From contig NZ_JALBGD010000014.1 of NCBI RefSeq assembly GCF_023507705.1, positions 21,325 through 85,324 of the forward strand: 64,000 nucleotides of DNA, in the 5' to 3' direction. The position numbers and the translations under genes were made by a program. Positions 33,972 through 44,178 of the stretch are shown in pieces; positions within the stretch are counted from its first letter, which is position 1, and each line of letters starts with the position of its first letter. The stretch is from Stappia sp. WLB 29. GTDB taxonomy: Bacteria > Pseudomonadota > Alphaproteobacteria > Rhizobiales > Stappiaceae. The notes under the pieces were generated by a model. That model was not told the origin of the DNA. It ran no database searches and saw only the letters and a list, made by a program, of their open reading frames with translations.

Positions 33972-36221
33972 ATGGTAGCGACACGAACCGACACAGGCGC
34001 ACGTCTGGCAAATGCCATCCTGTTTCCCGTTGTGGGACTGGTGCTGCTCGCAATCGCGTTCTCGGTGGCGCTGATCGCCTATACGTCGCGGTCCGCCGAC
34101 ATCGCCGCTCTCAACAGCGAGCGCTCCCTGCTGCGCGGCAGCATCAATCTCCAGCTGGAGTTGCTGGCCAAGGAGCAGGAAGGCGTCGCGGTCTGGGACC
34201 AGTCGTTCTTCTACGCCCGGCCGGAGACCTTGAGCGTCGACTGGCTCGACAGCAATGTCGGCCTGTGGCTCTTTGCCAATTACGGCCACGACCAGACCAT
34301 CATCCTCGATGTCGACGGCAAGCCGGTCTACAATTCGATCCGCGGCAAGCGCATGCCGGTGGACGATGCCGCGGCGCTGCTCGACGACATCAAACCGCTT
34401 GTGGCCCGTGCGCGAGCCCGCTTCATCGCCAGTTTCGACCGGCTGCCGTCGGGCCTCTTCTATATCGAGCGCCCGCCGAGCGGCTTCACCCGTTCGCTGC
34501 ACGAAACCGGCATGACCTCGTTCGAGGGCGAGCCGGCGCTGGTCGCGGCGACGGCGATCAGCCCGGAGCTGAAGCAGTTCCTGTCCAAGCGCCGCGCCCC
34601 CGCCGTGGTCGTCAGCCTGAAGAAGCTGGATCCCGCCCGCCTGCAGGCTCTGGCCGAACGTTCGGGCATCACGGGCCTGCGCTCTATCGCAAGGCCCGCC
34701 GGCCAGGCCGCCACCTTCGAACTGCGCAACCCGCGCGCCCAGCATATCGGCTATCTCGCCTGGCAGGCTGAGAACCCGGGCTCCTCGATCCTGTCGGGCG
34801 TGGGGCCGATCCTGTTCTTTCTTGCCGCGACCATCGCCGGCCTCACCGGCCTGGTGCTGTTCTACACCCGCCAGAACACGCGCAGGCTCGCCGAAAGCGA
34901 GGCCCGCGCCCAGCATGCCGCGCTGCATGACAGCCTGACGGGCCTCGCCAATCGCGACTATTTCGCCAGCAGCTTCCGCGAAGAGCTGGCCGAATGGCAG
35001 GCCGCAAAGGGCCTGCTCGGCGTGATTTATATCGACCTCGACCACTTCAAGGACATCAACGATACGCTGGGACACGCCGCCGGCGACGAGGTGATCCGCG
35101 AGGCGGCGCGCCGGTTGCGCGTTCTGGTGCCGGAAGAGGCGACGCTCGCGCGCATCAGCGGCGACGAGTTCGCCCTGCTGCTGCCCGGCTGCGACTCCCG
35201 CGAACGCATCGAGCAGGTGCTGAAGCGCATGCAGGATCGCTTCGCCGTGCCGATGTATATCGGCGGCAACCACCTGCATGTCAGTCTGAGCGTGGGTGCG
35301 GCCATTGCGCCGGAAGACAGCCTGTCGATGGGCGAGCTGCTGCGCAAGGCGGACATCGCGCTCTACTCGGCCAAGGCGAGCGGCCGCGGCCGCTGGGCCT
35401 TCTTCGAGGCCTGCATGGAAGAGCATGTGCGCACCCGCGAGAGCCTTGCCCATGCCCTGCGCGATGCCATTGCCCGCGGGAAGCTCGACGTCGTCTACCA
35501 GCCGCAGACCACGATCGACGGAACCAAAGTCCTGTCGGTGGAGGCACTGCTGCGCTGGACCGATCCCGACATGGGCGCAATCAGCCCGGCGACCTTCGTG
35601 CCGATTGCCGAGGAAACCGGCCTGATCAACGATCTCGGCCTCTACGTGCTGCGCCGCGCCTGCCAGGACGCCGCCGCCTGGCCGCATCTGGGCCTTGCGG
35701 TCAATGTCTCGCCGACCCAGTTCCGCCATCCGCGCTTCATCGAGGACCTGCGCGACACGCTGGAGGCCTGCAACTTCGAGCCCTCGCGGCTGGAGATCGA
35801 GGTGACCGAGTCGGTCTTCGCCGACAACGACAACGACATCCTCAAGATCCTCACCCAGGTGCAGGAAATGGGCGTGCGGGTCGCCCTCGACGATTTCGGC
35901 GTCGGCTATTCGAGCCTCAGCTACCTGCGCCGCTTCCCGTTCGACACGCTGAAAATCGACCGCTCCTTCATTGCCGACCTGGAGATCGCGCCGCATGCCC
36001 ATGCGATCCTGTCGACGATCATCGACCTTGGCGAGGCACTGGGGATGAAGGTGGTGGCGGAAGGCATAGAGACCCGCCAGCAGGCGGTGATCCTTCAGCG
36101 GACGAATTGCGACCGCCTGCAGGGTTTCTACCTGTCGCGGCCCGTGCCGCCGGGCCGCATCGCCGAAGCAGAGGCCCGTCTGTCGGACGAGGATCAGCAG
36201 GCCATGCCGCTCAGGGCGTGA
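33972..36221 (+). CDS. Membrane GGDEF/EAL protein with CHASE4-like sensor
   Basis: A 749-residue cyclic-di-GMP enzyme with two membrane segments (about 14-36 and 276-298) around a periplasmic CHASE4-like domain (LNSERSLLRGSINLQLELLAKEQEGVAVWDQSFF). The GGDEF domain (about 310-480) reads RISGDEFALLL, an accepted active variant. The EAL domain (about 495-740) has VEALLRW, NVSPTQF, EVTES, ALDDFGVGYSSLSYL and VVAEGIET, all expected catalytic contexts. Either or both activities are possible; CHASE4 ligand unknown. A near-CtrA site (TTAA-N7-TTGA at 33901) lies upstream. It is convergent with meaB. Confidence 0.95.
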   Translation: MVATRTDTGARLANAILFPVVGLVLLAIAFSVALIAYTSRSADIAALNSERSLLRGSINLQLELLAKEQEGVAVWDQSFFYARPETLSVDWLDSNVGLWLFANYGHDQTIILDVDGKPVYNSIRGKRMPVDDAAALLDDIKPLVARARARFIASFDRLPSGLFYIERPPSGFTRSLHETGMTSFEGEPALVAATAISPELKQFLSKRRAPAVVVSLKKLDPARLQALAERSGITGLRSIARPAGQAATFELRNPRAQHIGYLAWQAENPGSSILSGVGPILFFLAATIAGLTGLVLFYTRQNTRRLAESEARAQHAALHDSLTGLANRDYFASSFREELAEWQAAKGLLGVIYIDLDHFKDINDTLGHAAGDEVIREAARRLRVLVPEEATLARISGDEFALLLPGCDSRERIEQVLKRMQDRFAVPMYIGGNHLHVSLSVGAAIAPEDSLSMGELLRKADIALYSAKASGRGRWAFFEACMEEHVRTRESLAHALRDAIARGKLDVVYQPQTTIDGTKVLSVEALLRWTDPDMGAISPATFVPIAEETGLINDLGLYVLRRACQDAAAWPHLGLAVNVSPTQFRHPRFIEDLRDTLEACNFEPSRLEIEVTESVFADNDNDILKILTQVQEMGVRVALDDFGVGYSSLSYLRRFPFDTLKIDRSFIADLEIAPHAHAILSTIIDLGEALGMKVVAEGIETRQQAVILQRTNCDRLQGFYLSRPVPPGRIAEAEARLSDEDQQAMPLRA

Positions 36222-37166
36222 TCAGAGGGCAAGTCGGGCCCGAAGCTCGCCGTCCAGCCGGGCGACGGCGCCGAACGGCCCACCTGCCCCGGCAAGCGCC
36301 GCATCAATGTCGCAGACCTCCCGTCCCGCCGTGCCGAAGCGCCGGGTGACGGCATCCACCACCCAGTGCCGCTGCTGCCGCGCGCGCCGCCCGGCAAGCT
36401 CGCCGTCCGCCTCCAGCCGCGCTGCATGGGCATCGCAGGCCGCAACCGCCTCCGCGATTCCCTGCTCTGCCGTCGCCGAGACCATCAGCACCTCGGGCAG
36501 GGCGGCTCCGGCCGGGCGGGCCAGCGACAGCGCACCCTGCACATCGGCCGCCGCGCGCCGGGCCAGAGCGCCCATGTCCGACTTGGTGACCAGCACCAGG
36601 TCGGGCAGCTCCATCACCCCAGCTTTCATGAATTGCAGGCTGTCGCCCGAGCCCGGCTGGATGCACAGGGCGAGCGTGTCGGCGACATGGGCAACGTCCG
36701 CCTCCGACTGGCCGATGCCGACCGATTCGACGATCACCCGGTCCATCACCGCGCGCATCAGGACGACGGCGGCGATGGCATGGTCGGAGAGCCCGCCGAG
36801 CCGGTCGCGCGCCGCCATCGAACGCACGAAGACGCCCCCATCTTCCGGATCGGTGGAAAGCCGCGTGCGGTCGCCGAGCAGCGCACCGCCGGTGATCTGC
36901 GAGGACGGATCGACGGCAATGACGCCAACGCTCTCGCCCCGCGCACGGTAGGCACGGATCAGGGCGTTGGTCAGCGTCGACTTGCCGACGCCCGGCGGGC
37001 CGGTCAGTCCCAGGACGCGGCCGCCACCTGCCCCTGCAGCTTCATCGAGCAGCTGCAGGAAGGCGGGCTCGGCCGCCGCCGTCTCGATGGCCGACAGCGT
37101 ACGGGCGAGCGCCGGCTTGCCGCCGGCGGCAAGCTCCGCGATGGTCGCCGGCCGCCGGACCGCCAT
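36222..37166 (-). CDS. meaB: Methylmalonyl-CoA mutase-associated GTPase MeaB
   Basis: A 314-residue G3E-family GTPase that loads and protects the B12-dependent methylmalonyl-CoA mutase. Walker A is GLTGPPGVGKSTLTNAL (53-69), followed by VIAVDPSSQITGGALLGDRTRL, then ESVGIGQSE (Walker B region), and the base motif TKSDMGALARRAAAD. The C-terminal part is the helical dimerisation region. No mutase gene is in the window. It lies 4 bases after the ppdK stop, so it is transcribed from the ppdK side or shares its message. Confidence 0.93.
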   Translation of the reverse strand: MAVRRPATIAELAAGGKPALARTLSAIETAAAEPAFLQLLDEAAGAGGGRVLGLTGPPGVGKSTLTNALIRAYRARGESVGVIAVDPSSQITGGALLGDRTRLSTDPEDGGVFVRSMAARDRLGGLSDHAIAAVVLMRAVMDRVIVESVGIGQSEADVAHVADTLALCIQPGSGDSLQFMKAGVMELPDLVLVTKSDMGALARRAAADVQGALSLARPAGAALPEVLMVSATAEQGIAEAVAACDAHAARLEADGELAGRRARQQRHWVVDAVTRRFGTAGREVCDIDAALAGAGGPFGAVARLDGELRARLAL

Positions 37167-37170
37167 AGCC

Positions 37171-39843
37171 TCAGGCCGCTTTCTTCGCCTTCAGCGCCGC
37201 CTGCGCGGCCGCCAGCCGGGCGATCGGCACACGGAACGGCGAGCAGGACACGTAGTCGAGCCCGACGCTCTCGCAGAAGGCGATCGAGGCCGGGTCGCCG
37301 CCATGCTCGCCGCAGATGCCGAGCTTGAGGCCCGGGCGGGCCGCCCGGCCGCGCTCGGCGCCGATGCGGATCAGCTCGCCGACGCCCTCCTGGTCGAGCG
37401 ACACGAACGGATCGCGCTCGACCACGCCCATGCGCTGGTACGGACCGAGGAAGGAAGCCGCATCGTCGCGCGAGATGCCGAAGGTGGTCTGGGTCAGGTC
37501 GTTGGTGCCGAAGGAGAAGAACTCCGCCGTCTCCGCGATCTCGCCGGCGCGCAGGCACGCCCGCGGCAGCTCGATCATCGTGCCGACCTGATAGTCGATG
37601 GTGACGCCCGTCTCCTGCGCCACCGCCTTCGCCATCGCGTCGATGCGCGCACGCACCAGGTCGAGCTCCGCCTTGACGCCGACCAGCGGCACCATGATCT
37701 CCGGGGTCACCGGCGATCCGGTGGTCTTGCCGGCCGCCACGGCCCCCTCGAAGATGGCTCGCGCCTGCATCTCGGCGATCTCCGGATAGGTGACGAGCAG
37801 CCGGCAGCCGCGATGGCCCAACATGGGGTTGAATTCGTTGAGATCGTGCGCCCTCTGCCGCAGCACCTCGCTGTCGACGCCCATCACCGCCGCCACCTCG
37901 GCGATTTCCTCCTCGCTATGCGGCAGGAATTCGTGCAGCGGCGGATCGAGCAGACGGATCGTCACGGGCAGACCCTGCATGATCTCGAACAGCTCGGTGA
38001 AGTCGCCGCGCTGCATCGGCAGCAGCTTGTCGAGCGCGGCGCGCCGGCCCTGCTCGGTCTCCGACAGGATCATCTCGCGCACCGCGACGATGCGCTCACC
38101 CTCGAAGAACATGTGTTCGGTGCGGCACAAGCCGATGCCTTCGGCGCCGAAGCCACGCGCCGCGCGTGCATCCGCCGGCGTCTCGGCATTGGTACGCACC
38201 GCCATCCGCCGGTGGGCGTCGGCCCATTCCATCAGCCGGGCGAACTCGCCGGACATTTCCGGCTGCAGCATCGCCACCTCGCCGACGAGGACCTGGCCGG
38301 TGGTGCCGTCGATGGTGATCACATCGCCCTTGGTGAGCTTGCGGCCCGAGACCGTCAGCGTCGCCGTGCGATAGTCGATCCGCAACGCGCCGGCGCCGGA
38401 AACGCAGGGCTTGCCCATGCCGCGCGCCACCACGGCCGCGTGGCTGGTCATGCCGCCGCGCGTCGTCAGGATACCTTCGGCCGCATGCATGCCGTGGATG
38501 TCTTCCGGGCTCGTCTCGACGCGCACCAGGATGACCTTGCGGCCCGCGGCCTTCGCCTCTTCTGCCTCGTCGGAGGAGAAGACGATGGCACCGGACGCGG
38601 CGCCCGGCGAAGCCGGCAGACCGGTGGCGATCACGTCGCGCTTCGCCGCCGGGTCGATCATCGGGTGCAGCAGCTGGTCGAGGGCGGCCGGATCCACCCG
38701 CATCACCGCTTCCTCGGTGGTGATCAGGCCCTCGTCGGCCATCTCGACGGCGATCTTCAGCGCAGCGCGCGCGGTACGCTTGCCCGAGCGCGTCTGCAGC
38801 ATCCACAGGCGGCCGCGCTCGATGGTGAATTCGAGATCCTGCATATCGCGATAATGGCCTTCCAGCCGGTCGCAGATCTCGGTGAACTCGGCAAAGGCCT
38901 CCGGCATCGCCTTTTCCAGCGACAGGGCATCGGAGCCGGCGGCGATGCGCGCGGCCTCCGTGATGTCCTGCGGCGTGCGGATGCCGGCGACCACGTCCTC
39001 GCCCTGGGCGTTGATCAGGAACTCGCCGTAGAGCGCCTTCTCGCCGGTGGACGGATTGCGGGTGAAGGCGACGCCGGTGGCCGAGTCCTCGCCCATGTTG
39101 CCGAAGACCATCGCCTGCACGTTGACCGCCGTGCCCCAGTCGTTGGGGATGTCGTGCAGCCGGCGATAGGTGATGGCGCGCGCGCTTTCCCAGGACAGGA
39201 ACACCGCCCCGATGGCGCCCCAGAGCTGCTCGTGCGGATCCTGCGGGAACGGCGTGCCGAGCTCGTCCTCCACCAGCGCCTTGTAGCTGGCGATGACCTG
39301 CTGCCAGTCCTCGGCCGTCAGGTCGGTGTCGAGGTCGCGGCCGTGTTCGTTCTTGAACTCCTCGAGGATCTCCTCGAAGGCGTGGTGATCGAGGCCCATC
39401 ACCACGTCGGAATACATCTGGATGAAGCGGCGGTAGCTGTCATAGGCGAAGCGCGGATCGCCTGCGGCCGCGGCAAGCGCGGGCACCGTCTCGTCGTTGA
39501 GGCCGAGGTTCAGCACCGTGTCCATCATGCCCGGCATAGAGACGCGGGCGCCTGAGCGCACGGAGACCAGCAGCGGGTTGGTGGTGTCGCCGAAGCGCCG
39601 CCCGGTGATCCGGCCGACTTCCTCGAGCGCGGCATCGACCTGGCCGCGCAGCTCGTCCGGATAGGTCTTGTCGTGGCTGTCGAACCAGGTGCAGACCTCG
39701 GTGGTGATGGTGAAGCCCGGCGGCACCGGAAGCCCCAGATTGCTCATTTCGGCAAGGTTGGCTCCCTTGCCGCCGAGCAGGTTCCTCATTCCGGCAGTGC
39801 CCTCGGCCTTGCCGTCACCGAAACCGTACACCCATTTGGTCAT
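37171..39843 (-). CDS. ppdK: Pyruvate, phosphate dikinase
   Basis: An 890-residue enzyme converting pyruvate, ATP and phosphate to phosphoenolpyruvate, AMP and pyrophosphate, or the reverse. It begins MTKWVYGFGDGKAEGTAGMRNLLGGKGANLAEM, the nucleotide-binding domain. The phosphohistidine domain has TRGGMTSHAAVVARGMGKPC with catalytic His, and the C-terminal PEP-binding barrel has GFGAEGIGLCRTEHMF and FSFGTNDLTQTTFGISRDD. Length matches the family. A longer in-frame reading frame continues upstream, but the ATG at 39843 is the clear start. meaB follows after 4 bases. Confidence 0.97.
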   Translation of the reverse strand: MTKWVYGFGDGKAEGTAGMRNLLGGKGANLAEMSNLGLPVPPGFTITTEVCTWFDSHDKTYPDELRGQVDAALEEVGRITGRRFGDTTNPLLVSVRSGARVSMPGMMDTVLNLGLNDETVPALAAAAGDPRFAYDSYRRFIQMYSDVVMGLDHHAFEEILEEFKNEHGRDLDTDLTAEDWQQVIASYKALVEDELGTPFPQDPHEQLWGAIGAVFLSWESARAITYRRLHDIPNDWGTAVNVQAMVFGNMGEDSATGVAFTRNPSTGEKALYGEFLINAQGEDVVAGIRTPQDITEAARIAAGSDALSLEKAMPEAFAEFTEICDRLEGHYRDMQDLEFTIERGRLWMLQTRSGKRTARAALKIAVEMADEGLITTEEAVMRVDPAALDQLLHPMIDPAAKRDVIATGLPASPGAASGAIVFSSDEAEEAKAAGRKVILVRVETSPEDIHGMHAAEGILTTRGGMTSHAAVVARGMGKPCVSGAGALRIDYRTATLTVSGRKLTKGDVITIDGTTGQVLVGEVAMLQPEMSGEFARLMEWADAHRRMAVRTNAETPADARAARGFGAEGIGLCRTEHMFFEGERIVAVREMILSETEQGRRAALDKLLPMQRGDFTELFEIMQGLPVTIRLLDPPLHEFLPHSEEEIAEVAAVMGVDSEVLRQRAHDLNEFNPMLGHRGCRLLVTYPEIAEMQARAIFEGAVAAGKTTGSPVTPEIMVPLVGVKAELDLVRARIDAMAKAVAQETGVTIDYQVGTMIELPRACLRAGEIAETAEFFSFGTNDLTQTTFGISRDDAASFLGPYQRMGVVERDPFVSLDQEGVGELIRIGAERGRAARPGLKLGICGEHGGDPASIAFCESVGLDYVSCSPFRVPIARLAAAQAALKAKKAA

Positions 39844-40260
39844 GCCGCCTGCATCCTCTCGCTTCGGGGCTTGCGGTCGCGCACCCCGGAGGCGCCGGGC
39901 CCTGCGCTTGGGCTCGCACGCGCCTCCCTCCCCGGATGCCCACCCCCATAAATGATGCAGTGCACGAAACAAAGGTTTTTTGCGCGACCGTCCGCTCCGT
40001 TGTTGACGCAAGACATCGGCGGACGCCGTAAAACCCTGCGATTCCAGCCCTTGCCGCCTTGCCGGACATGCCGCACCGCCCCATATCGCGAAAACAGGCA
40101 GGATCGATACGCAACAGATCGCTCCACGTGTGAGCCGGCTCAACGGGCAGCAAGGCCGCCCATGCTTGCAGGCGGGACATATTGCGGCCATCCTCGCACG
40201 CAAACTCAGGCGGATGACTCGCCGCATTCGCGCCAAAGCAGGGGCATTGAGACAATCCGG
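39844..40260. other. 417-base divergent intergenic region
   Basis: Lies between ppdK (minus) and a tetratricopeptide-repeat gene (plus) and must contain both promoters. It is open in frame on both strands, which is due to GC-rich codon shadow, not to genes. I see no operator or structured RNA that stands out. Confidence 0.4.
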
Positions 40261-42063
40261 ATGACAACACGCCGCCTCACCCGAACCGCCCGCCGCGGCA
40301 GCCTTGCCTGCAGCGTCGCACTTCTGGCCTCGCTTGCGGCCCTTTCGTCCGCCCCTCTGGCTTTCGCCGAAACGCTGGCGCAAGCGACCGATATCGCCCC
40401 GGACTTCAGCGCAGGTACTCCGGAAGGCCTGCCGATCACCCTGAGCGGCAGCTATCTCTCCGGGCGGCTGGCCGGCCAGAGCAACGATCTAGACAATGCC
40501 GCCACCTTCTTCGGCGAGGCGCTGCTGGTCGACCCGGGCAACCCCTTCCTGCTCGACCGCACCTTCGTGCTGAAACTGGCGAACGGCGACCTCGCCGAGG
40601 CGCTGGAACTGGCCGAACGCCTCAAGGGCGAGCAGGACGACCACTTTCTCGCCGGGCTGATGCTGGCAGTGGAGGAGATGCGCGCAGGCAACAACGCCAA
40701 GGCCGGAGAGTACCTCTCCGACGGCGGTCGAGGCCCGCTGGCGGAGCTCGCCGCCGGGCTGCTGTCGGCCTGGGCCCTGGCCGGCGACGGCAAGACCGAC
40801 GAGGCGCTGGAGCGAATCTCGCGGCTGAACGGGCCGAGCTGGTACACCGTCTTCGTCGCCTACCACACCGGGCTGATCCAGGACTTTGCGGGCCGGGCCA
40901 AGGATGCGGAGGCGAACTTCCGCGATGCCTACAGCGCCGACCGGGGTGCGCTGCGCGTCGTCAACGCCTACGCGCTGTCGCTCTACCGCAACGGCGACAA
41001 GGACGCTGCGCTCAAGGTGCTGGCCGAGTTCGACGCGATGCTGCCCGACCATCCGGTGCTGGTGGCCACCCGCGAGCGGATCGAGAGCGGCGAGACCATC
41101 GAGCGCATCGCCGCAACCCCGCAAGTGGGTGCCGCCGAGGTGCTGTACGGCCTTGGCGCGGCCATCGGCCGGGACGGCGGCGAGGAGCTGTCGGCGACCT
41201 TGCTGCAGCTCGCCCTGCATCTCGACGAGGAGGCCGATGTCGCCGCCATCGCGCTGGCCGGCCTCTTCGACCGCATGGGGCGCTTCCAGCGCTCCATCGA
41301 GGTTCTTTCCGGCGTTCCCGACAGCTCGCCGCTGAAGCGCGATGCCGAGATCCAGGTCGGCATCAACTACAACGCCATCGACAATCTCGACGAGGCGCGC
41401 GCGCATCTCTCCGCCCTGGTGGAAAGTGATCCGAGCGATCTCGACGCGGTGATGGCACTCGGTAACGTCTTGAGATCCCACAAGCTTTTCAAGGAGGCCG
41501 AGGAAGCCTACTCCAAGGGCATCGACACCATCGCCGAGCCGGACAGCCGCCACTGGACGATCTTCTACTATCGCGGCATCTGCCGCGAGCGGCTGAAGAC
41601 CTGGGGAGCGGCCGAAGCCGACTTCCGCCTGTCGCTGAAGCTGTCGCCCGAGCAGCCCCTGGTGCTCAATTACCTCGGATATTCGCTGGTGGATCAAGGG
41701 CTTAAGCTGCCAGAGGCGTTGGACATGATCCGCAAGGCGGTGGAGCTGCGTCCCCGCGATGGCTACATCGTCGACAGTCTCGGCTGGGCCTATTACAAGC
41801 TGCAGCGCTACGAGGAGGCGGTGACCGAACTGGAGCGCGCCGTCGAACTGCGGCCGCAGGATTCGGTGATCAACGACCATCTGGGCGATGCCTATTGGAA
41901 GGTCGGGCGCCGGCTGGAGGCACAGTTCCAGTGGAACCACGCCCGCGACCTCGATCCGGAGCCGGAAGAGTTGCCGAAGATCCTGGAGAAGATCGAGAAG
42001 GGCCTGCCTGAGGCCGGCGAGCCGCCGGCGGCCAAGGTCGAACCGAAGCAGAACGGCGGCTGA
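40261..42063 (+). CDS. Exported tetratricopeptide-repeat protein
   Basis: A 600-residue protein with a signal peptide (about 1-36; RRGSLACSVALLASLAALSSAPLAFA-ET) and TPR helices along most of its length (for instance LTTARELAE-like LANGDLAEALELAERL at about 100 and DGYIVDSLGWAYYKLQRYEEAVTELERAVELRP near 500-535). It is probably periplasmic or surface-tethered and acts as a scaffold. The C-terminus ends GEPPAAKVEPKQNGG. No partner is evident; ispE follows closely, so the two may share a transcript. ATG 40261 is clear. Confidence 0.88.
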   Translation: MTTRRLTRTARRGSLACSVALLASLAALSSAPLAFAETLAQATDIAPDFSAGTPEGLPITLSGSYLSGRLAGQSNDLDNAATFFGEALLVDPGNPFLLDRTFVLKLANGDLAEALELAERLKGEQDDHFLAGLMLAVEEMRAGNNAKAGEYLSDGGRGPLAELAAGLLSAWALAGDGKTDEALERISRLNGPSWYTVFVAYHTGLIQDFAGRAKDAEANFRDAYSADRGALRVVNAYALSLYRNGDKDAALKVLAEFDAMLPDHPVLVATRERIESGETIERIAATPQVGAAEVLYGLGAAIGRDGGEELSATLLQLALHLDEEADVAAIALAGLFDRMGRFQRSIEVLSGVPDSSPLKRDAEIQVGINYNAIDNLDEARAHLSALVESDPSDLDAVMALGNVLRSHKLFKEAEEAYSKGIDTIAEPDSRHWTIFYYRGICRERLKTWGAAEADFRLSLKLSPEQPLVLNYLGYSLVDQGLKLPEALDMIRKAVELRPRDGYIVDSLGWAYYKLQRYEEAVTELERAVELRPQDSVINDHLGDAYWKVGRRLEAQFQWNHARDLDPEPEELPKILEKIEKGLPEAGEPPAAKVEPKQNGG

Positions 42064-42070
42064 CACCGCC

Positions 42071-43054
42071 GTGCGCCCTGCCGCGCGGGGACAAAGCCCG
42101 CAAGACGACCGATCCGGAGCGGGGATATCTGCCGGCGGGAACGCCCCTGCCCCGCTGCTCGCCCGCGCCAAGATTAACTATGCCCTGCATGTGACCGGCC
42201 GGCGCGCCGACGGCTACCACCTGCTGCAAAGCCTTGTCGCCTTTGCCGAATTCGGCGATCTCCTGTCGGCAAAACCGGCCGGGACCGGACAAGGCTCGAC
42301 GCTTGCGCTCACCGGTCCCTTCGCCGATGCGCTGGCGTCTGACACCGAGGATAGGCCGCAGGGCGACAACCTCGTGCTGCGTGCGCTTGCCGCGCTCGCC
42401 CAGGCCCTCGAAACGGCGCCCCCGCCCCTCGCCCTGACCTTGGAAAAGCGCCTGCCGGTCGCCTCCGGCATCGGCGGCGGCTCGGCCGATGCGGCCGCAG
42501 CGCTGCGGCTCGGCTTCGCCGCGATGGCCGGCCGCGCAGCGAACGAAAGCGAGATGGCACGGCTTGCGAAAATTGCGGAAACGATTGGCGCCGACGTGCC
42601 GATGTGCCTTGCCTCGCAGCCGGCGCTGGTCTCGGGTACCGGCACCGAGGTCGCACCTCTTCCCCGCTTTCCGGGCCATGCGGTGCTGCTGGCAAATCCG
42701 GGCTTACCTATTGCAACACCTCAGGTTTTCGCGCAGCTGGAGCGCCGCGAGAACCCGCTGCTATCCCCGCTCGGCGAGAGCGATCTCGCCTCCTTCGACG
42801 CGCTCGTCGCCTGGCTCGAGGCCGCGCGCAACGACCTCGAAGCACCGGCGCTGAAGCTTGCGCCGCAGATCGCCGAGGTGCTGGCCGCGCTGCGCTCGGC
42901 GCCCGGCGCGCGCCTTGCCCGCATGTCCGGATCGGGCGCGACATGCTTCGCGCTGTTCGCGGGGATAGAGGAGGCCGAGCGGGAGGCCCGCCGGCTCGCC
43001 GCGCTGCATCCCGGCTGGTGGATCCAGGCCGCGCCGGTCGCTGCAGTGGGTTGA
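42071..43054 (+). CDS. ispE: 4-diphosphocytidyl-2-C-methyl-D-erythritol kinase
   Basis: Phosphorylates CDP-methylerythritol in the non-mevalonate isoprenoid pathway. The GHMP-kinase fold is clear: ARAKINYALHVTGRRADGYHLLQSLVAF, the phosphate loop LPVASGIGGGSADAAAALRL, and ARMSGSGATCFALF near the C-terminus. The start is uncertain: the GTG at 42071 gives 327 residues, and nothing nearer to the AKIN motif has a start codon. The first 35 residues are a poorly conserved leader. It is 7 bases downstream of the TPR gene. Confidence 0.92.
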   Translation: MRPAARGQSPQDDRSGAGISAGGNAPAPLLARAKINYALHVTGRRADGYHLLQSLVAFAEFGDLLSAKPAGTGQGSTLALTGPFADALASDTEDRPQGDNLVLRALAALAQALETAPPPLALTLEKRLPVASGIGGGSADAAAALRLGFAAMAGRAANESEMARLAKIAETIGADVPMCLASQPALVSGTGTEVAPLPRFPGHAVLLANPGLPIATPQVFAQLERRENPLLSPLGESDLASFDALVAWLEAARNDLEAPALKLAPQIAEVLAALRSAPGARLARMSGSGATCFALFAGIEEAEREARRLAALHPGWWIQAAPVAAVG

Positions 43055-43206
43055 GTCCGGATCGGCACGGCTCTGCCGTCGCAAATCTTCTCCCGCGCGC
43101 CGTTTTTCGAAATGTCCCCGGCGCGCGAACGCGACAACACTTGGACAACCCGCGACACTCCGCTATCGCGTGGGCCTGTTGTCCTCTCGCCCGGGAATCA
43201 TCGCCG

Positions 43207-44091
43207 ATGAGCGCCTTCGCCCTGACCGTCACCTGCCGCTCGACCCGCGGCATCGTCGCCGCCATCTCCACCTATCTGGCGGAGCACGGTTGCAACATCA
43301 CCGACAGCGCCCAGTTCGACGACCGCGAGACCGGGAATTTCTTCATGCGCGTCAGCTTCAACAGCGAGACCGGCGCGAGCCTGGACGAGCTGTCGGGCGG
43401 CTTTGCGGCCCATGCCGAGGCCTTCGGAATGGACTTCGCGTTCCACGACGAGAAGGCGCAAATGAAGGTTTTAATTATGGTTTCTCGGTTCGGGCACTGC
43501 CTGAACGACATTTTGTACCGGTGGCGGATCGGGGCGCTGCCGATCGATATCGTCGGCGTGATCTCCAACCACCTCGACTACCAGAAGCTGGTGGTGAACC
43601 ACGATATCCCCTTCCACTACATAAAGGTGACGAAGGACAACAAGGCCGAGGCCGAGGCGCGCCAGATGGCGATCGTCGAGGAAACCGGCGCGGAACTGGT
43701 GGTTCTGGCCCGCTACATGCAGGTGCTGTCGACGCGCATGTGCGAGGAAATGGCCGGGCGGATCATCAACATCCACCACTCTTTCCTCCCCAGCTTCAAG
43801 GGTGCCAACCCCTACAAGCAGGCCTTCGCGCGCGGCGTGAAGCTGATCGGCGCAACCTCCCACTACGTCACCAGCGACCTCGACGAGGGGCCGATCATCG
43901 AGCAGGATACGGTGCGCGTCACCCACGCCCAGTCGCCCGAGGATTACGTCTCGCTGGGCCGCGACGTGGAGAGCCAGGTGCTCGCCCGCGCCATCCACGC
44001 GCATATCCACCGCCGCGTTTTCCTCAACGGAAACAAGACGGTGGTCTTCCCCGCGAGCCCGGGCAGCTATGCGTCGGAGCGCATGGGCTGA
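43207..44091 (+). CDS. purU: Formyltetrahydrofolate deformylase
   Basis: Hydrolyses 10-formyl-tetrahydrofolate to tetrahydrofolate and formate, balancing one-carbon pools. The 294-residue protein has an N-terminal ACT-like regulatory domain (LTVTCRSTRGIVAAISTYLAEHGCNITDSAQF) and a formyltransferase-fold catalytic domain with INIHHSFLPSFKGANPYKQAFARGVKLIGATSHYVTSDLDEGPII, including the catalytic Asn, His and Asp. ATG 43207 is the start. It is convergent with a polyprenyl synthase gene. Confidence 0.95.
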   Translation: MSAFALTVTCRSTRGIVAAISTYLAEHGCNITDSAQFDDRETGNFFMRVSFNSETGASLDELSGGFAAHAEAFGMDFAFHDEKAQMKVLIMVSRFGHCLNDILYRWRIGALPIDIVGVISNHLDYQKLVVNHDIPFHYIKVTKDNKAEAEARQMAIVEETGAELVVLARYMQVLSTRMCEEMAGRIINIHHSFLPSFKGANPYKQAFARGVKLIGATSHYVTSDLDEGPIIEQDTVRVTHAQSPEDYVSLGRDVESQVLARAIHAHIHRRVFLNGNKTVVFPASPGSYASERMG

Positions 44092-44178
44092 GGGGATAAA
44101 CGGTCCCATCGGGGGCGGTCCAGGGCGGTGCCGCCACGGGGACAACCCGCCCCGCCAAGGGCAGCGGAGCGTTTGCAA

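Noticed and set aside
33687..36002. A 771-codon minus-strand open frame opposite the GGDEF/EAL gene
   Set aside because: No domain; the plus strand codes for a complete, motif-rich protein.
36967..39555. An 862-codon plus-strand open frame opposite ppdK
   Set aside because: Shadow of ppdK; composition typical of antisense GC-rich DNA.
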